Shown: in pieces, positions 51,575-63,859 of the stretch
Numbering within the stretch: position 1 is the stretch's first letter
Layout: every line of letters starts with the position of its first letter
Source: Selenomonas sp. AB3002
GTDB lineage: Bacteria; Bacillota; Negativicutes; Selenomonadales; Selenomonadaceae
Length of the DNA stretch: 64,000 bases
Direction: 5' to 3'
Assembly: GCF_000702545.1 (NCBI RefSeq)
Contig: NZ_JNIO01000008.1
Coordinates: 1,426,001 to 1,490,000 of the forward strand
Notes under the pieces: generated by a model
The model's database searches: none
Told to the model about the DNA's origin: nothing
Seen by the model: the letters and a program-made list of their open reading frames with translations, nothing else
Program-made: the position numbers and the translations under genes

Positions 51575-53254
51575 TTACTTGAATTCCACGAATTCGTTGA
51601 TCCGTGCCCCGCCCTTGATCATGGGCTCCACGAAGCTGCGCCAGATGTTCATGACGATGACCCTGGGATGCTCCGTATCCTTCAGAGCTTCCTGCAAAGC
51701 CACGGCGAAGCCTTCCTGGGTGTCTACGGTCTCCGCCTTGATGCCGAAGCTTTCGGCATATTTCTCGTAGTCCATCTGATAATCCAGCTCGCAGGCAATA
51801 TAACGCTCGTTATACATGACCTTCTGCAACTGGCGTATCATGCCCAGGCTGGTGTTGTTGGCGATGATGGAGATAATGGGGAGATTCAGTCTGGCAATGG
51901 TGTAGAACTCATTGCCCGTCATCTTGATGCCCCCATCACCTGCCACATGGATGACCCGCCTGTTCTTGCCATAATAGACCTGTGCCCCCATGGCGGCAGG
52001 CAGGCCGAAGCCCATGGTGCCAAGACCGCCGGAGGTGAGCCAGGTGCGGGGCTGCTCCGGCTTCAGGTGCAGGGCTGCCCACATCTGGTGCTGGCCCACA
52101 TCGGTGGCAAAGGCATAGGGCTTGCCAGCCGTGGCTTTCGCCACCAGGTGCATGGCCCAAGGCACAGTCAGGCGGCTGTGCTGGTAGTCATACTCATAAG
52201 TCTCCCGCCAGCCTTCAATCTGCTGCCACCATTCCTTAAGCTCGCTATGGGGCTCATACCGCATCAAAAGGCCCAGGATGGTCTTCATATCCCCTGCCAG
52301 TCCCAGGGAGCCCGCCACATTCTTGTCAATCTCTGCCGGATCGATATCGATGTGGATGAACTTCTTGTCCTGGGTGTACTTCTTGAGGTTGCCCGTCTGG
52401 CGGTCACCGAAGCGGCTGCCGATGGCAATGACCAGATCAGCCGCCGCAATGGCATGATTGGCAGCCTTCTCCCCGTGCATGCCCGCAAAGCCCAGGGACT
52501 GGGGATGAGAACCGGGCACGGCCCCCAGCCCCATGAGGGTATGCACCACAGGCAGATGGTATTTTTCAATGAAGGCCAATACCTCAGGGGTGGCCCCTGC
52601 CGCAATGACCCCGCCCCCTACAATGGCCAGAGGGCGCTGGGCATTGACTATTTCCTCAGAGGCCTCGGCAGCGCAGATGCGGAAATCCGCATCCGGCTTG
52701 CCGGGCTTCTTCTCCTCAACCGCCTGAGGCTCATAATCCACCTCAGCAAAGAAGAGATCCCGGGGAATATCCACCAGCACCGGGCCGGGACGGCCCTTGC
52801 GGGCCAGCTGGAAAGCTTCCCGCAGGGTGGGGATGAGTTTCTTCACGTCCTTCACCTTGTAGTTGTTCTTGGTGATGGGCATGGTAATGTCCAAAATGTC
52901 CGTTTCCTGGAAGGCATCGCGGCCCAGCAGGGTAGTATCCACCTGACCAGTAATGGCCACCACGGGAATGGAATCCATAAAGGCAGTGGCCAGGCCTGTC
53001 ACCAGATTGGTGGCGCCGGGACCGGAGGTGGCCATGCACACCCCCACCTTGCCGGAAGCCCGGGCGTAGCCGTCTGCGGCATGGGCCGCATTCTGCTCAT
53101 GGGTCACCAATATCTGCTGCAGTCCCTGTTCGTCCTTTTCATCGTAAAAGGCATCATAGAGAGGCAGGATCATGCCCCCGGGGTAGCCGAAGACCACCTC
53201 CACGCCCTGCTCCTTGAGGCAGGCCGCCACTGCCTTTGCACCTGTCATTTTCAT
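51575..53254 (-). CDS. ilvB: Acetolactate synthase large subunit
   Basis: A 559-residue ThDP enzyme condensing pyruvate (or pyruvate and 2-ketobutyrate) for valine, leucine and isoleucine. VEVVFGYPGGMILPLYDAF and THEQNAAHAADGYARASGKVGVCMATSGPG hold the catalytic Glu region; the ThDP/Mg motif is AGDGGIKMTGNEFYTIARLNLPIISIIANN. Last gene of the branched-chain operon, separated from its regulatory subunit ilvN by four genes. Confidence 0.95.
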   Translation of the reverse strand: MKMTGAKAVAACLKEQGVEVVFGYPGGMILPLYDAFYDEKDEQGLQQILVTHEQNAAHAADGYARASGKVGVCMATSGPGATNLVTGLATAFMDSIPVVAITGQVDTTLLGRDAFQETDILDITMPITKNNYKVKDVKKLIPTLREAFQLARKGRPGPVLVDIPRDLFFAEVDYEPQAVEEKKPGKPDADFRICAAEASEEIVNAQRPLAIVGGGVIAAGATPEVLAFIEKYHLPVVHTLMGLGAVPGSHPQSLGFAGMHGEKAANHAIAAADLVIAIGSRFGDRQTGNLKKYTQDKKFIHIDIDPAEIDKNVAGSLGLAGDMKTILGLLMRYEPHSELKEWWQQIEGWRETYEYDYQHSRLTVPWAMHLVAKATAGKPYAFATDVGQHQMWAALHLKPEQPRTWLTSGGLGTMGFGLPAAMGAQVYYGKNRRVIHVAGDGGIKMTGNEFYTIARLNLPIISIIANNTSLGMIRQLQKVMYNERYIACELDYQMDYEKYAESFGIKAETVDTQEGFAVALQEALKDTEHPRVIVMNIWRSFVEPMIKGGARINEFVEFK

Positions 53255-53260
53255 TGTACG

Positions 53261-54325
53261 TCACACCCTTTGTGAGATTTCTCTCGTTATCTCTTCGGTG
53301 TTAGCCTTCTTAAATCCTTCTTTCCAAAGATCTGCAGTGCGCCAGCCTTCTTCTAAAACCTTTTCAACAGCCGCCTCGATAGCCTTGGCTGCCTCTTCCT
53401 CATGGAGGGAATACCTGAGCAGCATGGCCGCAGACAGAATAGTGCCCATGGGGTTGGCAATCCCCTTGCCGGCAATGTCCGGGGCGCTGCCGTGGATAGG
53501 CTCATAAAGGCTGGTAGAGGTGCCAATGGAAGCGGAGGGCAGCATGCCGATGGAGCCCCCCACCACAGCCGCCTCGTCGGAGAGGATATCTCCGAAGAGG
53601 TTGCCCGTGACAATGACATCGAACTGGGCAGGGTTGATGGCCAGCTGCATGGCGCAGTTGTCCACATAGAGGTTCTTCAGCTCCACTTCCGGATAGCCCT
53701 CTGCCACCTTGGCTGCCGTGCGGCGCCAGAGGCGTGAGGTAGCCAGCACATTGGCCTTGTCCACAGAGGTGAGCTTGCCCCGGCGGAGCTTCGCCGTCTC
53801 GCAGGCCAGCTTCACGATGCGCTCCACCTCAGGCACTGAGTAGTTCTCCAGATCCCAGGCCCGCTCTGCCCCTTCGTGCATCTCAGATTCGCAGCGCTCA
53901 CCGAAGTAAATGCCGCCTACCAGCTCACGGACAATGACCAGGTCTACCCCCTTGGCCAGCTCAGGCTTCAAGGGAGAATACTCCACCAGAGCCTCTGCCA
54001 CCTTCACGGGACGAAGGTTGGCGTAGAGGCCCAGTCCCTTGCGCAGGCCCAGGATGGCCTTTTCGGGACGCAGGGCAGGATCCACATTATCCCATTTGTC
54101 CCCGCCCACGGCGCCGAAGAGGACAGCATCGGCTGCCTTGCAGGCTTCCAGTGTCTCCTCCGGCAGGGGCGTGCCAAACTTGTCATAAGCAGTGCCCCCT
54201 GCATCATGGAATTCATATTCCAGGTTCAGGCTGTATTTCTTGTCTGCCGCTTTCAGGACTTCCACAGCGGAGCGGGTGATTTCCTCACCGATGCCATCGC
54301 CGGGTATCACAACGATTTTTGCCAT
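53261..54325 (-). CDS. leuB: 3-isopropylmalate dehydrogenase
   Basis: A 354-residue NAD-dependent decarboxylating dehydrogenase. [22 protein letters not shown] and GPNLR-type residues in [50 protein letters not shown] and [18 protein letters not shown] are LeuB signatures. Acts in leucine synthesis. RBS AAGGTG; nine bases after leuD. Confidence 0.96.
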   Translation of the reverse strand: MAKIVVIPGDGIGEEITRSAVEVLKAADKKYSLNLEYEFHDAGGTAYDKFGTPLPEETLEACKAADAVLFGAVGGDKWDNVDPALRPEKAILGLRKGLGLYANLRPVKVAEALVEYSPLKPELAKGVDLVIVRELVGGIYFGERCESEMHEGAERAWDLENYSVPEVERIVKLACETAKLRRGKLTSVDKANVLATSRLWRRTAAKVAEGYPEVELKNLYVDNCAMQLAINPAQFDVIVTGNLFGDILSDEAAVVGGSIGMLPSASIGTSTSLYEPIHGSAPDIAGKGIANPMGTILSAAMLLRYSLHEEEAAKAIEAAVEKVLEEGWRTADLWKEGFKKANTEEITREISQRV

Positions 54326-54334
54326 CTTATCACC

Positions 54335-54829
54335 TTATTTATTCTTGATGTAATTGATGAGCCCGCCAGCCTGGGCAATCTCCTGCACGAAGCCCGGCAG
54401 GGGATGAGCCTTGAACACGTCACCGGTGGTCAGGTCCTTGATCTCGCCAGTGGCCACATTCACCATCAGCTCATCATCTGCCTTGATCTTCTCCACCTCA
54501 TCACCGATCTCCAGCAGAGGCAGGCCGATATTGATGCCGTTGCGGTAGAAAATGCGGGCGAAGCTGGCGGCGATGACTACTGGCACCCCTGCAGCCCTGA
54601 TAGCCACAGGCGCGTGCTCCCGGGAGGAGCCGCAGCCGAAGTTCCTGCCACCCACCATGATATCTCCTGCCTTCACATTCTGGGCGAAACTCTCGTCCAG
54701 GTCGGCCATGCAGTGCTTGGCCAGTTCCTGGGGATCAAAGGTGTTGAGATACCTGGCTGCAATGATGATGTCCGTATCTATATTGTCGCCGTAGCGCCAT
54801 ACTTTACCCTGATAGATTTCCTGTGCCAT
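54335..54829 (-). CDS. leuD: 3-isopropylmalate dehydratase small subunit
   Basis: A 164-residue small subunit of the type paired with 420-residue LeuC. KVWRYGDNIDTDIIIAARYLN and VGGRNFGCGSSREHAPVAIRAAG are conserved. It forms the isomerase with LeuC. One base separates its ATG from the leuC stop. Confidence 0.96.
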   Translation of the reverse strand: MAQEIYQGKVWRYGDNIDTDIIIAARYLNTFDPQELAKHCMADLDESFAQNVKAGDIMVGGRNFGCGSSREHAPVAIRAAGVPVVIAASFARIFYRNGINIGLPLLEIGDEVEKIKADDELMVNVATGEIKDLTTGDVFKAHPLPGFVQEIAQAGGLINYIKNK

Positions 54830-54830
54830 C

Positions 54831-56099
54831 TTACTTCACCTCCACATCAGCAGGCACGGCAATGCGGCCCAATACGGCACTGGCTGCCGCCGTCTGAGGA
54901 CCGGCCAGATATACTTCGCTGGTCTTGTCACCCATGCGGCCCAGGAAGTTGCGGTTGGTGGTAGACACGCAGCGCTCCCCAGGAGCCAGGATGCCCATAT
55001 AGCCTCCCAGGCAGGGTCCGCAAGTAGGACAAGACACCACTGCGCCAGCCTCAATGAAGATATCGAAGAGACCTTCGTGCATGGCCTGCTGATAGATGGC
55101 CTGGCTGCCGGGAATGACGATGCAGCGCACCCTGTCATGGACCTTGTGGCCCTTCATGACTTTGGCGGCAATCTGCAAATCCTCCAAGCGTCCGTTGGTG
55201 CAGGAGCCGATGACCACCTGGTCGATTTCCACAGGCTCCTTGATATCTTTCACCGCCTTGGTATTCCCCGGCAGATGGGGGAAGGCCACCACAGGGGTGA
55301 GGGTACTGAGGTCAATGGTCACGGTCTGCACATAGCTGGCATCCTCATCAGGTGCCACCGATTCATAGGACTGCTGCACCCGGCCTTCCACATATTCCTG
55401 CGTCACTTCGTCGAAGGGGAAGATGCCATTCTTGCCGCCGGCCTCAATGGCCATATTGGCAATGGTCAGGCGGTCCGTCATGGAAAGGGTCTTCACACCC
55501 TCCCCGGCAAATTCCAGGGACTTGTAAAGGGCGCCGTCCACACCAATCATGCCGATGAGGGTGAGGATGACATCCTTGCCCGTGATATTCTCCGGCTTAC
55601 TGCCCACAAGTTCCACCTTGATAGCTTCCGGCACCTTGAACCAGGCCTTGCCCGTGGCCATAGCCACCGCCAGATCCGTAGTGCCTACGCCAGTGGAGAA
55701 GCCATTCACTGCGCCGTAGGTGCAGGTGTGAGAATCTGCGCCAATGGTGAGCATGCCCGGGCCTACGATACCCATTTCCGGCAGGATGACATGCTCGATG
55801 CCCACCCGGCCCTGCTCGAAGTAATGCTTGATTTCATGCTTGTGGGCGAAATCCCGCACGGCTTTCGCTAATTGTGCGGACTTGATATCCTTGGCAGGCT
55901 GGAAGTGGTCCGGCACCAAGGCAATTTTCTCTTTATCAAAGACGGGACGTCCAATCTTCTCAAACTCCTTGATGGACGGAGGCGCCGTCACATCATTGGC
56001 CAGCACCATATCCAGGTCGCAGATCACCAGTTCCCCTGCGGAAACCGAATCACGGCCTGCATGGCGGGCCAAAATCTTCTCGCTCATATTCATGCCCAT
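54831..56099 (-). CDS. leuC: 3-isopropylmalate dehydratase large subunit
   Basis: A 422-residue aconitase-family enzyme of the short (archaeal/HacA-like) LeuC type. [37 protein letters not shown] and [15 protein letters not shown] contribute the three cysteines for the [4Fe-4S] cluster. It interconverts 2- and 3-isopropylmalate. ATG 56099 follows GGAGGG. Preceded by an intercistronic hairpin. Confidence 0.96.
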   Translation of the reverse strand: MGMNMSEKILARHAGRDSVSAGELVICDLDMVLANDVTAPPSIKEFEKIGRPVFDKEKIALVPDHFQPAKDIKSAQLAKAVRDFAHKHEIKHYFEQGRVGIEHVILPEMGIVGPGMLTIGADSHTCTYGAVNGFSTGVGTTDLAVAMATGKAWFKVPEAIKVELVGSKPENITGKDVILTLIGMIGVDGALYKSLEFAGEGVKTLSMTDRLTIANMAIEAGGKNGIFPFDEVTQEYVEGRVQQSYESVAPDEDASYVQTVTIDLSTLTPVVAFPHLPGNTKAVKDIKEPVEIDQVVIGSCTNGRLEDLQIAAKVMKGHKVHDRVRCIVIPGSQAIYQQAMHEGLFDIFIEAGAVVSCPTCGPCLGGYMGILAPGERCVSTTNRNFLGRMGDKTSEVYLAGPQTAAASAVLGRIAVPADVEVK

Positions 56100-56120
56100 A
56101 GCTTGCCCTCCTTATTCACG

Positions 56121-56155
56121 AAAAGCCTTCCCCGACCCAAACGGGGAAGGCTTTT
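56121..56155. terminator. Hairpin between ilvC and leuC
   Basis: AAAAGCCTTCCCC (56121-56133) pairs with GGGGAAGGCTTTT (56143-56155). The arms repeat the outer sequence of the 39.6-kb inverted repeat. On the minus strand only TTTT follows, so partial termination or mRNA processing inside the operon is possible. Confidence 0.6.
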
Positions 56156-56179
56156 ATTGCATTTTTGCTATTGCTAACC

Positions 56180-57703
<1,524 letters not shown>

Positions 57704-57707
<4 letters not shown>

Positions 57708-57778
57708 AGCAAGCCTCCCTTATGCTTCCATGGACTGTGCACAGTCTTCATACAAAAGGGACTGTCCACCAGAATCAT
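57704..57778 (-). CDS. Possible 24-codon leader peptide of the branched-chain operon
   Basis: ATG 57778 opens MILVDSPFCMKTVHSPWK..., ending in TGA that overlaps the ilvN ATG (ATGA). Ile-Leu-Val codons occur directly after the start, as expected for amino-acid-responsive leader peptides, and TGTGCACAGTC sequences in it can form alternative hairpins. Against it: no RBS, and the predicted transcript starts only about 7 bases before the ATG. No terminator precedes ilvN. Confidence 0.25.
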
Positions 57779-57791
57779 ACCGACATCAACC

Positions 57792-57820
57792 ATTATAACA
57801 CGGCTCACCTGTCCATTCAA
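57792..57820 (-). promoter_or_regulatory. Promoter of the branched-chain amino acid operon
   Basis: TTGAAT (57820-57815), 17 bases, TATAAT (57797-57792), about 85 bases before ilvN. No T-box sequence was found in the leader. Confidence 0.7.
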
Positions 57821-58162
57821 TGTGTATCCTTGTAAATATGTATACATTATTGCGCAACTCACCTCTTTTGTCAACAGCAATCTGTAATATTTTATGCATT
57901 TGTATGAACATCTTTGGTATTTTAATCCCTCTTCAGCGGACACACATTTGAACTGTAGGCTTTTATCTGCACTTATATCCTTTCTGCAAGAACAGCAACG
58001 AACACCAAATTACATTTTTCTGAATAATTTCTTCTATCAAACTTCCCAGAGAAAGAAGGGATTCTGACAAATTTAACGAATAGTAGAGGCAAGGTATGAG
58101 ATTAGAAACTATGTTAATTGGCCCTGATGCTTTTAACCTGGAATAAAAGAGGTGTTCGCGCA
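57821..58162. other. Divergent intergenic region between ilv operon and FIST-MCP gene
   Basis: 342 bases, AT-rich. No gene or tRNA seen. No convincing sigma-70 or flagellar-type promoter for the chemoreceptor gene was recognised. Confidence 0.5.
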
Positions 58163-60262
58163 ATGTTTAGTTTTTTCTCCAAAGACAAGAATAACGCTGC
58201 CCCGGAACCCACTCCTGCACCGCCCCCTACTCCCGCTGAGCGGGTGCATGCCACCCCTGCCATGCCCGTGGCCGCTGTCAGCAGCCAGCAGGACATCAAA
58301 GCTGTCTACCTCAATCGGAACGAGCTCTCCAGCGACAAGCTGAAAGACCTCTGTGACCTGGCTGGCGGCGCTGCTCTCATCATGGGCTTCATCTCCCCCG
58401 ATCTTTCCGTACCGGAAGTATCCCGGGCCATCAAGCAGGAAATCCCCGGCAATACCAAGCTGATTCTCATGACCACCTGCGGCGAGCTCTGCCGTGTCCC
58501 CGGCAAGCATACCTACTATCAGGATGCCCCGGATAATCGTGGTAAGGTGCTGTTGCAGGCATTTTCCAAACGCATGCTGGAAGATGTCTACATCGCCAGC
58601 ATTCCCCTGCCCAACGATGATTTGCGCCGTGGTGAAGTCACCATGACGGTGGCAGAGCGCGTGGCGGCCCTAAAATCCGAGTTTGCCAAGCAGCATGTGC
58701 CCTTCCGCGTTTCCGTAAACCACACCTTCGCCTTTGTCTACATTGACGGCGTTTCCAGTTGCGAAACCTTTGTCGTGCAGGCTCTCTTTGACAGCGGCCA
58801 GCTGGCCTGCCCCTATATCGGCGGCAGCGCAGGCGGAGATTTGAGCCTTGGACGCACATACATCTACAATGACAAGGAGTGCCTGGAAAACCACGCTGTC
58901 ATTGCCGTAGTGCGGCTCAGCAAGGAATATCGTTACGGGGTATTGAAATCCCAGGCCGTAGAGCCTGCCTATGGCACCACTTTCATGGTGGGAGCTGCTA
59001 ACAGTTCCCTGCGCTACATTGAAACAGTCCAGGATCCCACCACGGGAGAGGACAACTCTTTCATAGATACTCTGAAAGAGCACTTCCACGTCAGCAGCAC
59101 AGCCGAATTGGAAGCCACCATGCAGGACTACACCTTCGCTTCCAATGTGAACGGCGAATACTTCATCCGCACCATCTCCAAGATTGACGAAGAAAATGAC
59201 CGCATTCATTTCTACTGCGATATCATGACAGGCGAGGAACTGTACCTCATGAAGCGCATTTCCCTGCCCCAGACAGTTCATTCCGACCTGCAGCGCTATA
59301 TGCAGGGCAAGCCTGCCCCCATCGGAGGCATCCTCAACGACTGCATTCTGCGCCGCCTGGGCTATCCCAATGAAATCGGCCATGTGGATGAATTCGAAAA
59401 CGTGCCTGTGGCGGGCTTCTCCAGCCTGGGCGAGATACTGGGGCTGCACGTAAACGAAACCCTCACCGCCATCTTCTTCTACCACGTCCTGCCGGGAGAG
59501 TCCTACCACGATGAATATCTGGACAAATTCGCCAGCTTCTACTCTGACTGCCGGGCCTATTTCTTCAACCGCGAAATCGCCAGGCAGATGCACATGGATG
59601 CCCTGAAGGACAACCTCATCAATATGTTCCGCAACTATCAGGCCAAGATGCCCGGCATCGTGGAAACCATCATGCGCATGTCCAATGATTCCGAAGGTCT
59701 CCAGAGCGCCATCCACCAGCTGGCCAACGGCCTTGAGGAACAGAACAAGCTCTTCAAGATGCTCATGAACCGCATGGGCGAGATTACGCCGAAACTTGAT
59801 CTTCTGAGCCAGCGTGCCCAGAAAATCAACGACGTTATGAACATGATCAACGAGATTGCCGCCCAGACCAACCTGCTGGCCCTGAATGCCGCCATCGAGG
59901 CCGCCAGGGCAGGCGAAGCAGGCCGCGGCTTCTCCGTGGTAGCCCAAGAGGTCAGGAAGCTCTCTGAAAATACCCAGACCAGCCTCCAGACCTCCGACGA
60001 AGCCATCAAGACCCTGCTGGGCGATGTGAAGCAGATAGACGAAATCCTGGCCGAGAACGACCAGTTCGAAGCCAAGATAGCGGAGTTTGACACCAGCTTC
60101 AGCGGCCAGATGAAAACCCTTCATGCCAATCTGGCTGACGGCCTCCGTCACATTCAGAAATCCACAGACTCCATCAAAGAGCTGGAACGGCTCAACGATG
60201 CCACCCAGGAAGAAATGGAAAAACTCACGGTGATCATCAAGAATATCGAGATGGGTATCTGA
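58163..60262 (+). CDS. Cytoplasmic chemoreceptor with FIST sensor domain
   Basis: A 699-residue protein. After a Pro/Ala-rich start ([13 protein letters not shown]), residues about 45-420 resemble the FIST N and C sensor domains ([55 protein letters not shown]). Residues about 500-690 form the methyl-accepting signalling coiled coil with the conserved hairpin tip [20 protein letters not shown] and [16 protein letters not shown]. No membrane helices, so a soluble receptor working through CheA/CheW. FIST is thought to sense small ligands such as amino acids; the ligand is unknown. Start 58163 follows AGAGG by ten bases. Confidence 0.87.
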   Translation: MFSFFSKDKNNAAPEPTPAPPPTPAERVHATPAMPVAAVSSQQDIKAVYLNRNELSSDKLKDLCDLAGGAALIMGFISPDLSVPEVSRAIKQEIPGNTKLILMTTCGELCRVPGKHTYYQDAPDNRGKVLLQAFSKRMLEDVYIASIPLPNDDLRRGEVTMTVAERVAALKSEFAKQHVPFRVSVNHTFAFVYIDGVSSCETFVVQALFDSGQLACPYIGGSAGGDLSLGRTYIYNDKECLENHAVIAVVRLSKEYRYGVLKSQAVEPAYGTTFMVGAANSSLRYIETVQDPTTGEDNSFIDTLKEHFHVSSTAELEATMQDYTFASNVNGEYFIRTISKIDEENDRIHFYCDIMTGEELYLMKRISLPQTVHSDLQRYMQGKPAPIGGILNDCILRRLGYPNEIGHVDEFENVPVAGFSSLGEILGLHVNETLTAIFFYHVLPGESYHDEYLDKFASFYSDCRAYFFNREIARQMHMDALKDNLINMFRNYQAKMPGIVETIMRMSNDSEGLQSAIHQLANGLEEQNKLFKMLMNRMGEITPKLDLLSQRAQKINDVMNMINEIAAQTNLLALNAAIEAARAGEAGRGFSVVAQEVRKLSENTQTSLQTSDEAIKTLLGDVKQIDEILAENDQFEAKIAEFDTSFSGQMKTLHANLADGLRHIQKSTDSIKELERLNDATQEEMEKLTVIIKNIEMGI

Positions 60263-60268
60263 AACCTC

Positions 60269-60312
60269 GCAAAAAGATGCGGGCCCCGCCAAAGGGTCCG
60301 CATCTTTTTTGC
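60269..60312. terminator. Bidirectional terminator between FIST-MCP gene and DUF445 gene
   Basis: AAAAAGATGCGG pairs with CCGCATCTTTTT, with an inner CCC/GGG; strong stem with flanking A and T runs. Confidence 0.85.
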
Positions 60313-60313
60313 T

Positions 60314-61633
60314 TCAATTCAATTCTATAAACTTCATGATGACAAACATGATCAGCCCAATGCCTGCACCCACAATGGATCCATTCATGCGAATCCACAG
60401 CAAATCAGGCTCTACCTTGTCGTACACAAGATGGTTGAGCTGCTTGTCAGTCAGTCCCGACAGCACGGAGGTCACTACCACACCCACCAAAGTCTGGGCA
60501 TGAAGAGCAGAGCGCGCTATGAGATCATAGAGGAAATGCCCCACACTGCGCCGCAGTTCTTCATCCTCCTTCAGAAGGTCCAAAATGCGCTGATACTCCT
60601 CGCCAATCAGGCCTGCCAAGCGGGACTGAAGCACCGGCAGATGCTCGGCCAGGGGGTCCACCTCCCGTGCCTGATCCTCAGCCAGATGAGCACGCAGATG
60701 GGTGAAGGTACGCTGCACCGCCTCCCCCAGGGGCAGGTCTTCCAGCAAGCTGTCCTTCAGATCATGGAGCAACTGATGGAAAGCAGGGTCCAGATTCAGC
60801 ACCATGGACTTCTCATAGAAAAGGGAGAGCAGGTCTTCCTGCAGCTGGCTTTCCGGCTTGGCCAGTTCCTCAAGGATTGAGAGCAGCTGCTTCTGCATCA
60901 GCTCTGCTGCTTCCTCCAGATCCACCAGATTGGTGGCCTCCAGGAAACCAGCTGCCAGCAAGCTCCAAAAGTCCCCCTTGGTGCGTTCCTTCTCGTAATC
61001 CTGCAGGTATTTCTCGATGGCCTTCCTGGTCTCCGGCTTCTCTACCTGCAGATAGCCGTAAGCCGCCAGCTTTGCCAGTATTTCATGGTCCCTGCCGCTG
61101 CGGGAAAGCCAGCGGCCGAACTCACCAAAGAAATCCTCCGGCTCCACCCTGGCCAGGGTGTCCTTGAACCTCTCAGCAATCACCGCCGCCTGCTCACCAC
61201 TGCCCTCCCGGACAAGGATATTCCTTGCATAGACCAGCAACCTGTCTGTCATGCGTGCCCTGGTCTCCGGATGATCCAGCCATTCCAGCAACATGGGCAT
61301 GAGGTGAAGCCTTTCCAGATGGTGGAAAATCTTCCGCTTGGAGAAGAATTCCTTCTGCACCAGGGTCACAGACGACTGGATGAAAGAATCCCTGCGCCGG
61401 GGCAGGATGGCCGTATGATAGGGAAACCCCAGGGGCTTCTCAAAAAGCGCCGTAACTGCAAACCAGTCTGCCAGGCCGCCTACCAGAGCCGCCTCCGCAC
61501 AGAACAGCATGCCATCTGCCAGGAGGCTGGCGGGATAGGAAAGATGCAGGCACAGGCAGAAGAGGAACACCACCAGCACAAAGAGCAGGGTCTTGTCCGC
61601 CTTGTTCCAATTGCTCCAGATCACAGGCCCCAC
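60314..61633 (-). CDS. DUF445 family membrane-associated protein
   Basis: A 439-residue protein of the DUF445 (YheB-like) family. An N-terminal hydrophobic pair contains LVGGLADWFAVTALFEKPLGFPYHTAILPRRRD; a long charged helical middle follows, and a C-terminal helix ends LLWIRMNGSIVGAGIGLIMFVIMKF. Paralogue of the gene just upstream. GTG 61633 overlaps that gene by 13 bases. Function unknown. Confidence 0.87.
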   Translation of the reverse strand: MGPVIWSNWNKADKTLLFVLVVFLFCLCLHLSYPASLLADGMLFCAEAALVGGLADWFAVTALFEKPLGFPYHTAILPRRRDSFIQSSVTLVQKEFFSKRKIFHHLERLHLMPMLLEWLDHPETRARMTDRLLVYARNILVREGSGEQAAVIAERFKDTLARVEPEDFFGEFGRWLSRSGRDHEILAKLAAYGYLQVEKPETRKAIEKYLQDYEKERTKGDFWSLLAAGFLEATNLVDLEEAAELMQKQLLSILEELAKPESQLQEDLLSLFYEKSMVLNLDPAFHQLLHDLKDSLLEDLPLGEAVQRTFTHLRAHLAEDQAREVDPLAEHLPVLQSRLAGLIGEEYQRILDLLKEDEELRRSVGHFLYDLIARSALHAQTLVGVVVTSVLSGLTDKQLNHLVYDKVEPDLLWIRMNGSIVGAGIGLIMFVIMKFIELN

Positions 61634-62856
61634 ATCCTTTCCGCCAGGGTCACCAGGATATAGAGCCCCATGCCCACCAAAGAGCCCACGATTGCTCCGT
61701 TGATGCGTATCATCTGCAGGTCATCCTGCACCCTTGCTTCCACGAACTCCACCAGCTCATCGTCACTGAATTCTGCCAGGCGTTCCCTGATGATACCTGG
61801 AATAAGGTCGTGGTGCTTGGCAAGCTCCGTTTCCAGGAAATCCTTCAGCTTCCTGTCAAAACTCTGCTGCAGCTTTTCCGATTGCACGAAACTGTCCACA
61901 TTGCTGTCCACGAAAGAGCGGAACCCTGGCAGCCAGAAAGGCTCCTCCCCCTTCACATTGGCTTCCAGCCAGCGTTCCAATAGCGGCTCCAAATCCAGTC
62001 TGCCCACCAGGCTGTCCTTCCAGTCCTTCAGCAGGTCATGCAAGCTTTCATCCCGGCTGAAATTCATCAGCATAGTTTCAAGGCCCGCCTTGAGGGCCGC
62101 ATAACTCTGGGTCTGCCCTTGCAGGAGTTCCTGCAGCTGCTTCTGTAGTTTCTCATTGAGGATGGCGAGGATCTTCTCGTCACTGAGGTCCATGAGCTCC
62201 AGCACAAAGGCCCTGCCTGCCGAATCTCCCTCATACTCCTTGCGCAGCAGGCTGATATGGGACAGCAATACCTGCTGGAACACCGGTGAGGAAAGCACCT
62301 CCTGCCCTATGGTCAGGAGGCTGTGTATGATGCTGCGGGAATTTTTTTCCTCCGCCAGCATCCGCACCAGATCCATCAGCACATTTTCCAAGGCCAGGGA
62401 CTTCAGCCCATCCTGGATAGAAGGAGCCAGCTCCCTTGCCACCCTGGCAGTATCAAGGGTGTTGATGCCGCGCAGCAGTACCTGGCATGCTACCTCCTGC
62501 AAGCGTTGCCGCCCTCCCCGGTACTCAAGGTAATCCACCATGAGGCCAGCCGTATCCTGCTGCCTGAGCACTTTCATGACATTTTCGGTGCTCAGGAGGT
62601 CCTCGCTGGCAAACTGCACAATGGCATCCATGATGCGGGGCCGGTTGCGCCGCAAGATATCCGTGCGATAGGCAATACCCAAAGGACGACGAAAGATGGC
62701 CGTCACGGCAAACCAATCTGCCAGACCGCCAATGGTGGCCGCCAGGAAGCCGTGGTGCAGCAGCCCTGCCCCAAAGCCTCCCTGTATGCCCAAAGTCCCC
62801 AGGAAGCCTGCCGCACTGAGTCCCAGGGCAAGATTAGCCTTATTTTTCTTCTGCAT
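61621..62856 (-). CDS. DUF445 family membrane-associated protein
   Basis: A 411-residue DUF445 protein. TIGGLADWFAVTAIFRRPLGIAYRTDILRRNR near the N terminus and QMIRINGAIVGSLVGMGLYILV at the C terminus correspond to the same segments in its downstream paralogue. The ATG shares one base with the galU stop (TGATG), with AGAGG upstream. The galU-DUF445-DUF445 arrangement suggests an envelope role; this is inference. Confidence 0.87.
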   Translation of the reverse strand: MQKKNKANLALGLSAAGFLGTLGIQGGFGAGLLHHGFLAATIGGLADWFAVTAIFRRPLGIAYRTDILRRNRPRIMDAIVQFASEDLLSTENVMKVLRQQDTAGLMVDYLEYRGGRQRLQEVACQVLLRGINTLDTARVARELAPSIQDGLKSLALENVLMDLVRMLAEEKNSRSIIHSLLTIGQEVLSSPVFQQVLLSHISLLRKEYEGDSAGRAFVLELMDLSDEKILAILNEKLQKQLQELLQGQTQSYAALKAGLETMLMNFSRDESLHDLLKDWKDSLVGRLDLEPLLERWLEANVKGEEPFWLPGFRSFVDSNVDSFVQSEKLQQSFDRKLKDFLETELAKHHDLIPGIIRERLAEFSDDELVEFVEARVQDDLQMIRINGAIVGSLVGMGLYILVTLAERMWGL

Positions 62857-63731
62857 CAGAGCCTCTGTCCCAAATCCTTCAGATAAGCTTTGAAATCAGC
62901 ACCCAAATCGTCGCGTCTCAGGGCAAACTCAACCGTAGCTTTCAAGAACCCCAGCTTGTCACCCAGATCGTAGCGCTGGCCCTCAAAATCGTAGGCATAG
63001 ACAAAATCCTCTTTCGCCTGCACCTTCAGGGCATCAGTAAGCTGAATCTCGCCGCCTTTTCCAGGTTTGGTCTCTTCCAGAATATGAAAGATAGAGGGCT
63101 TGATGATATAACGGCCCAGTACCGCCATACGACTGGGAGCGCTGCCCACATCCGGCTTCTCTACCATGTCCAGGACCTTCAGCAGGCGCGGATTATTACC
63201 CTGCTCACCATCAATGATGCCATAAGAAGATACCTTATCCTCAGGCACAGTCTGGCACCCCAGCACAGAACCACCGGTAGTCTCATAAACATCTATCAAC
63301 TGCTTCAGAGCAGGTTTTTCTGGATTGTAGACCACATCATCACCCAGGAGCACCGCAAAAGGCTCATCACTGACAAATGCCTTGGCACAGAGAATGGCAT
63401 CTCCCAATCCGTTCATGTGTCGCTGACGGATGTAGTGGATATTGATATCCGCTGTCTCCTGCACCTGCTTCAAGAGGTCAAGCTTGCCCTTTTTCTCCAG
63501 TTCCCGCTCCAAAGTTGGCGCAGAATCAAAATGATCCTCTATGGAACGCTTGCCATGGCCGCTGACAATGAGAATATCCTCGATGCCACTGGCAATGGCT
63601 TCCTCAACTATATACTGGATAGTCGGTTTGTCCACAATGGGAAGCATTTCCTTCGGGGTGGCCTTGGTGGCCGGAAGGAAACGGGTACCATAACCTGCTG
63701 CCGGAATGACGGCTTTTCTGATTTTCTGCAT
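62856..63731 (-). CDS. galU: UTP-glucose-1-phosphate uridylyltransferase
   Basis: A 291-residue nucleotidyltransferase making UDP-glucose. KAVIPAAGYGTRFLPATKATPKEMLPIVDKPTIQYIVEEA is the GalU signature; GLGDAILCAKAFVSDEPFAVLLGDDV and EKPDVGSAPSRMAVLGRYI also fit. AGGGA precedes ATG. Provides precursor for polysaccharide synthesis. Confidence 0.96.
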   Translation of the reverse strand: MQKIRKAVIPAAGYGTRFLPATKATPKEMLPIVDKPTIQYIVEEAIASGIEDILIVSGHGKRSIEDHFDSAPTLERELEKKGKLDLLKQVQETADINIHYIRQRHMNGLGDAILCAKAFVSDEPFAVLLGDDVVYNPEKPALKQLIDVYETTGGSVLGCQTVPEDKVSSYGIIDGEQGNNPRLLKVLDMVEKPDVGSAPSRMAVLGRYIIKPSIFHILEETKPGKGGEIQLTDALKVQAKEDFVYAYDFEGQRYDLGDKLGFLKATVEFALRRDDLGADFKAYLKDLGQRL

Positions 63732-63795
63732 AACAATCCCTGCCCATCTGAATTTTTATTATTTATTGTATAACCTCTATTATTTTACACCAAAA

Positions 63796-63831
63796 AGGGA
63801 TTCCTCGCCACCTCTGACAACGGGAATCCCT
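63796..63831 (-). terminator. Terminator of the partial gene at the right edge
   Basis: On the minus strand AGGGATTCC and GGAATCCCT form a nine-base stem followed by TTTTT, 29 bases after the stop at 63860. Confidence 0.8.
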
Positions 63832-63859
63832 AAAACACACGTCACGAAAATTGCATCTC

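Noticed and set aside
57708-57900. T-box riboswitch before the ilv operon
   Set aside because: Searched for the T-box core and specifier layout; not present in this short leader.
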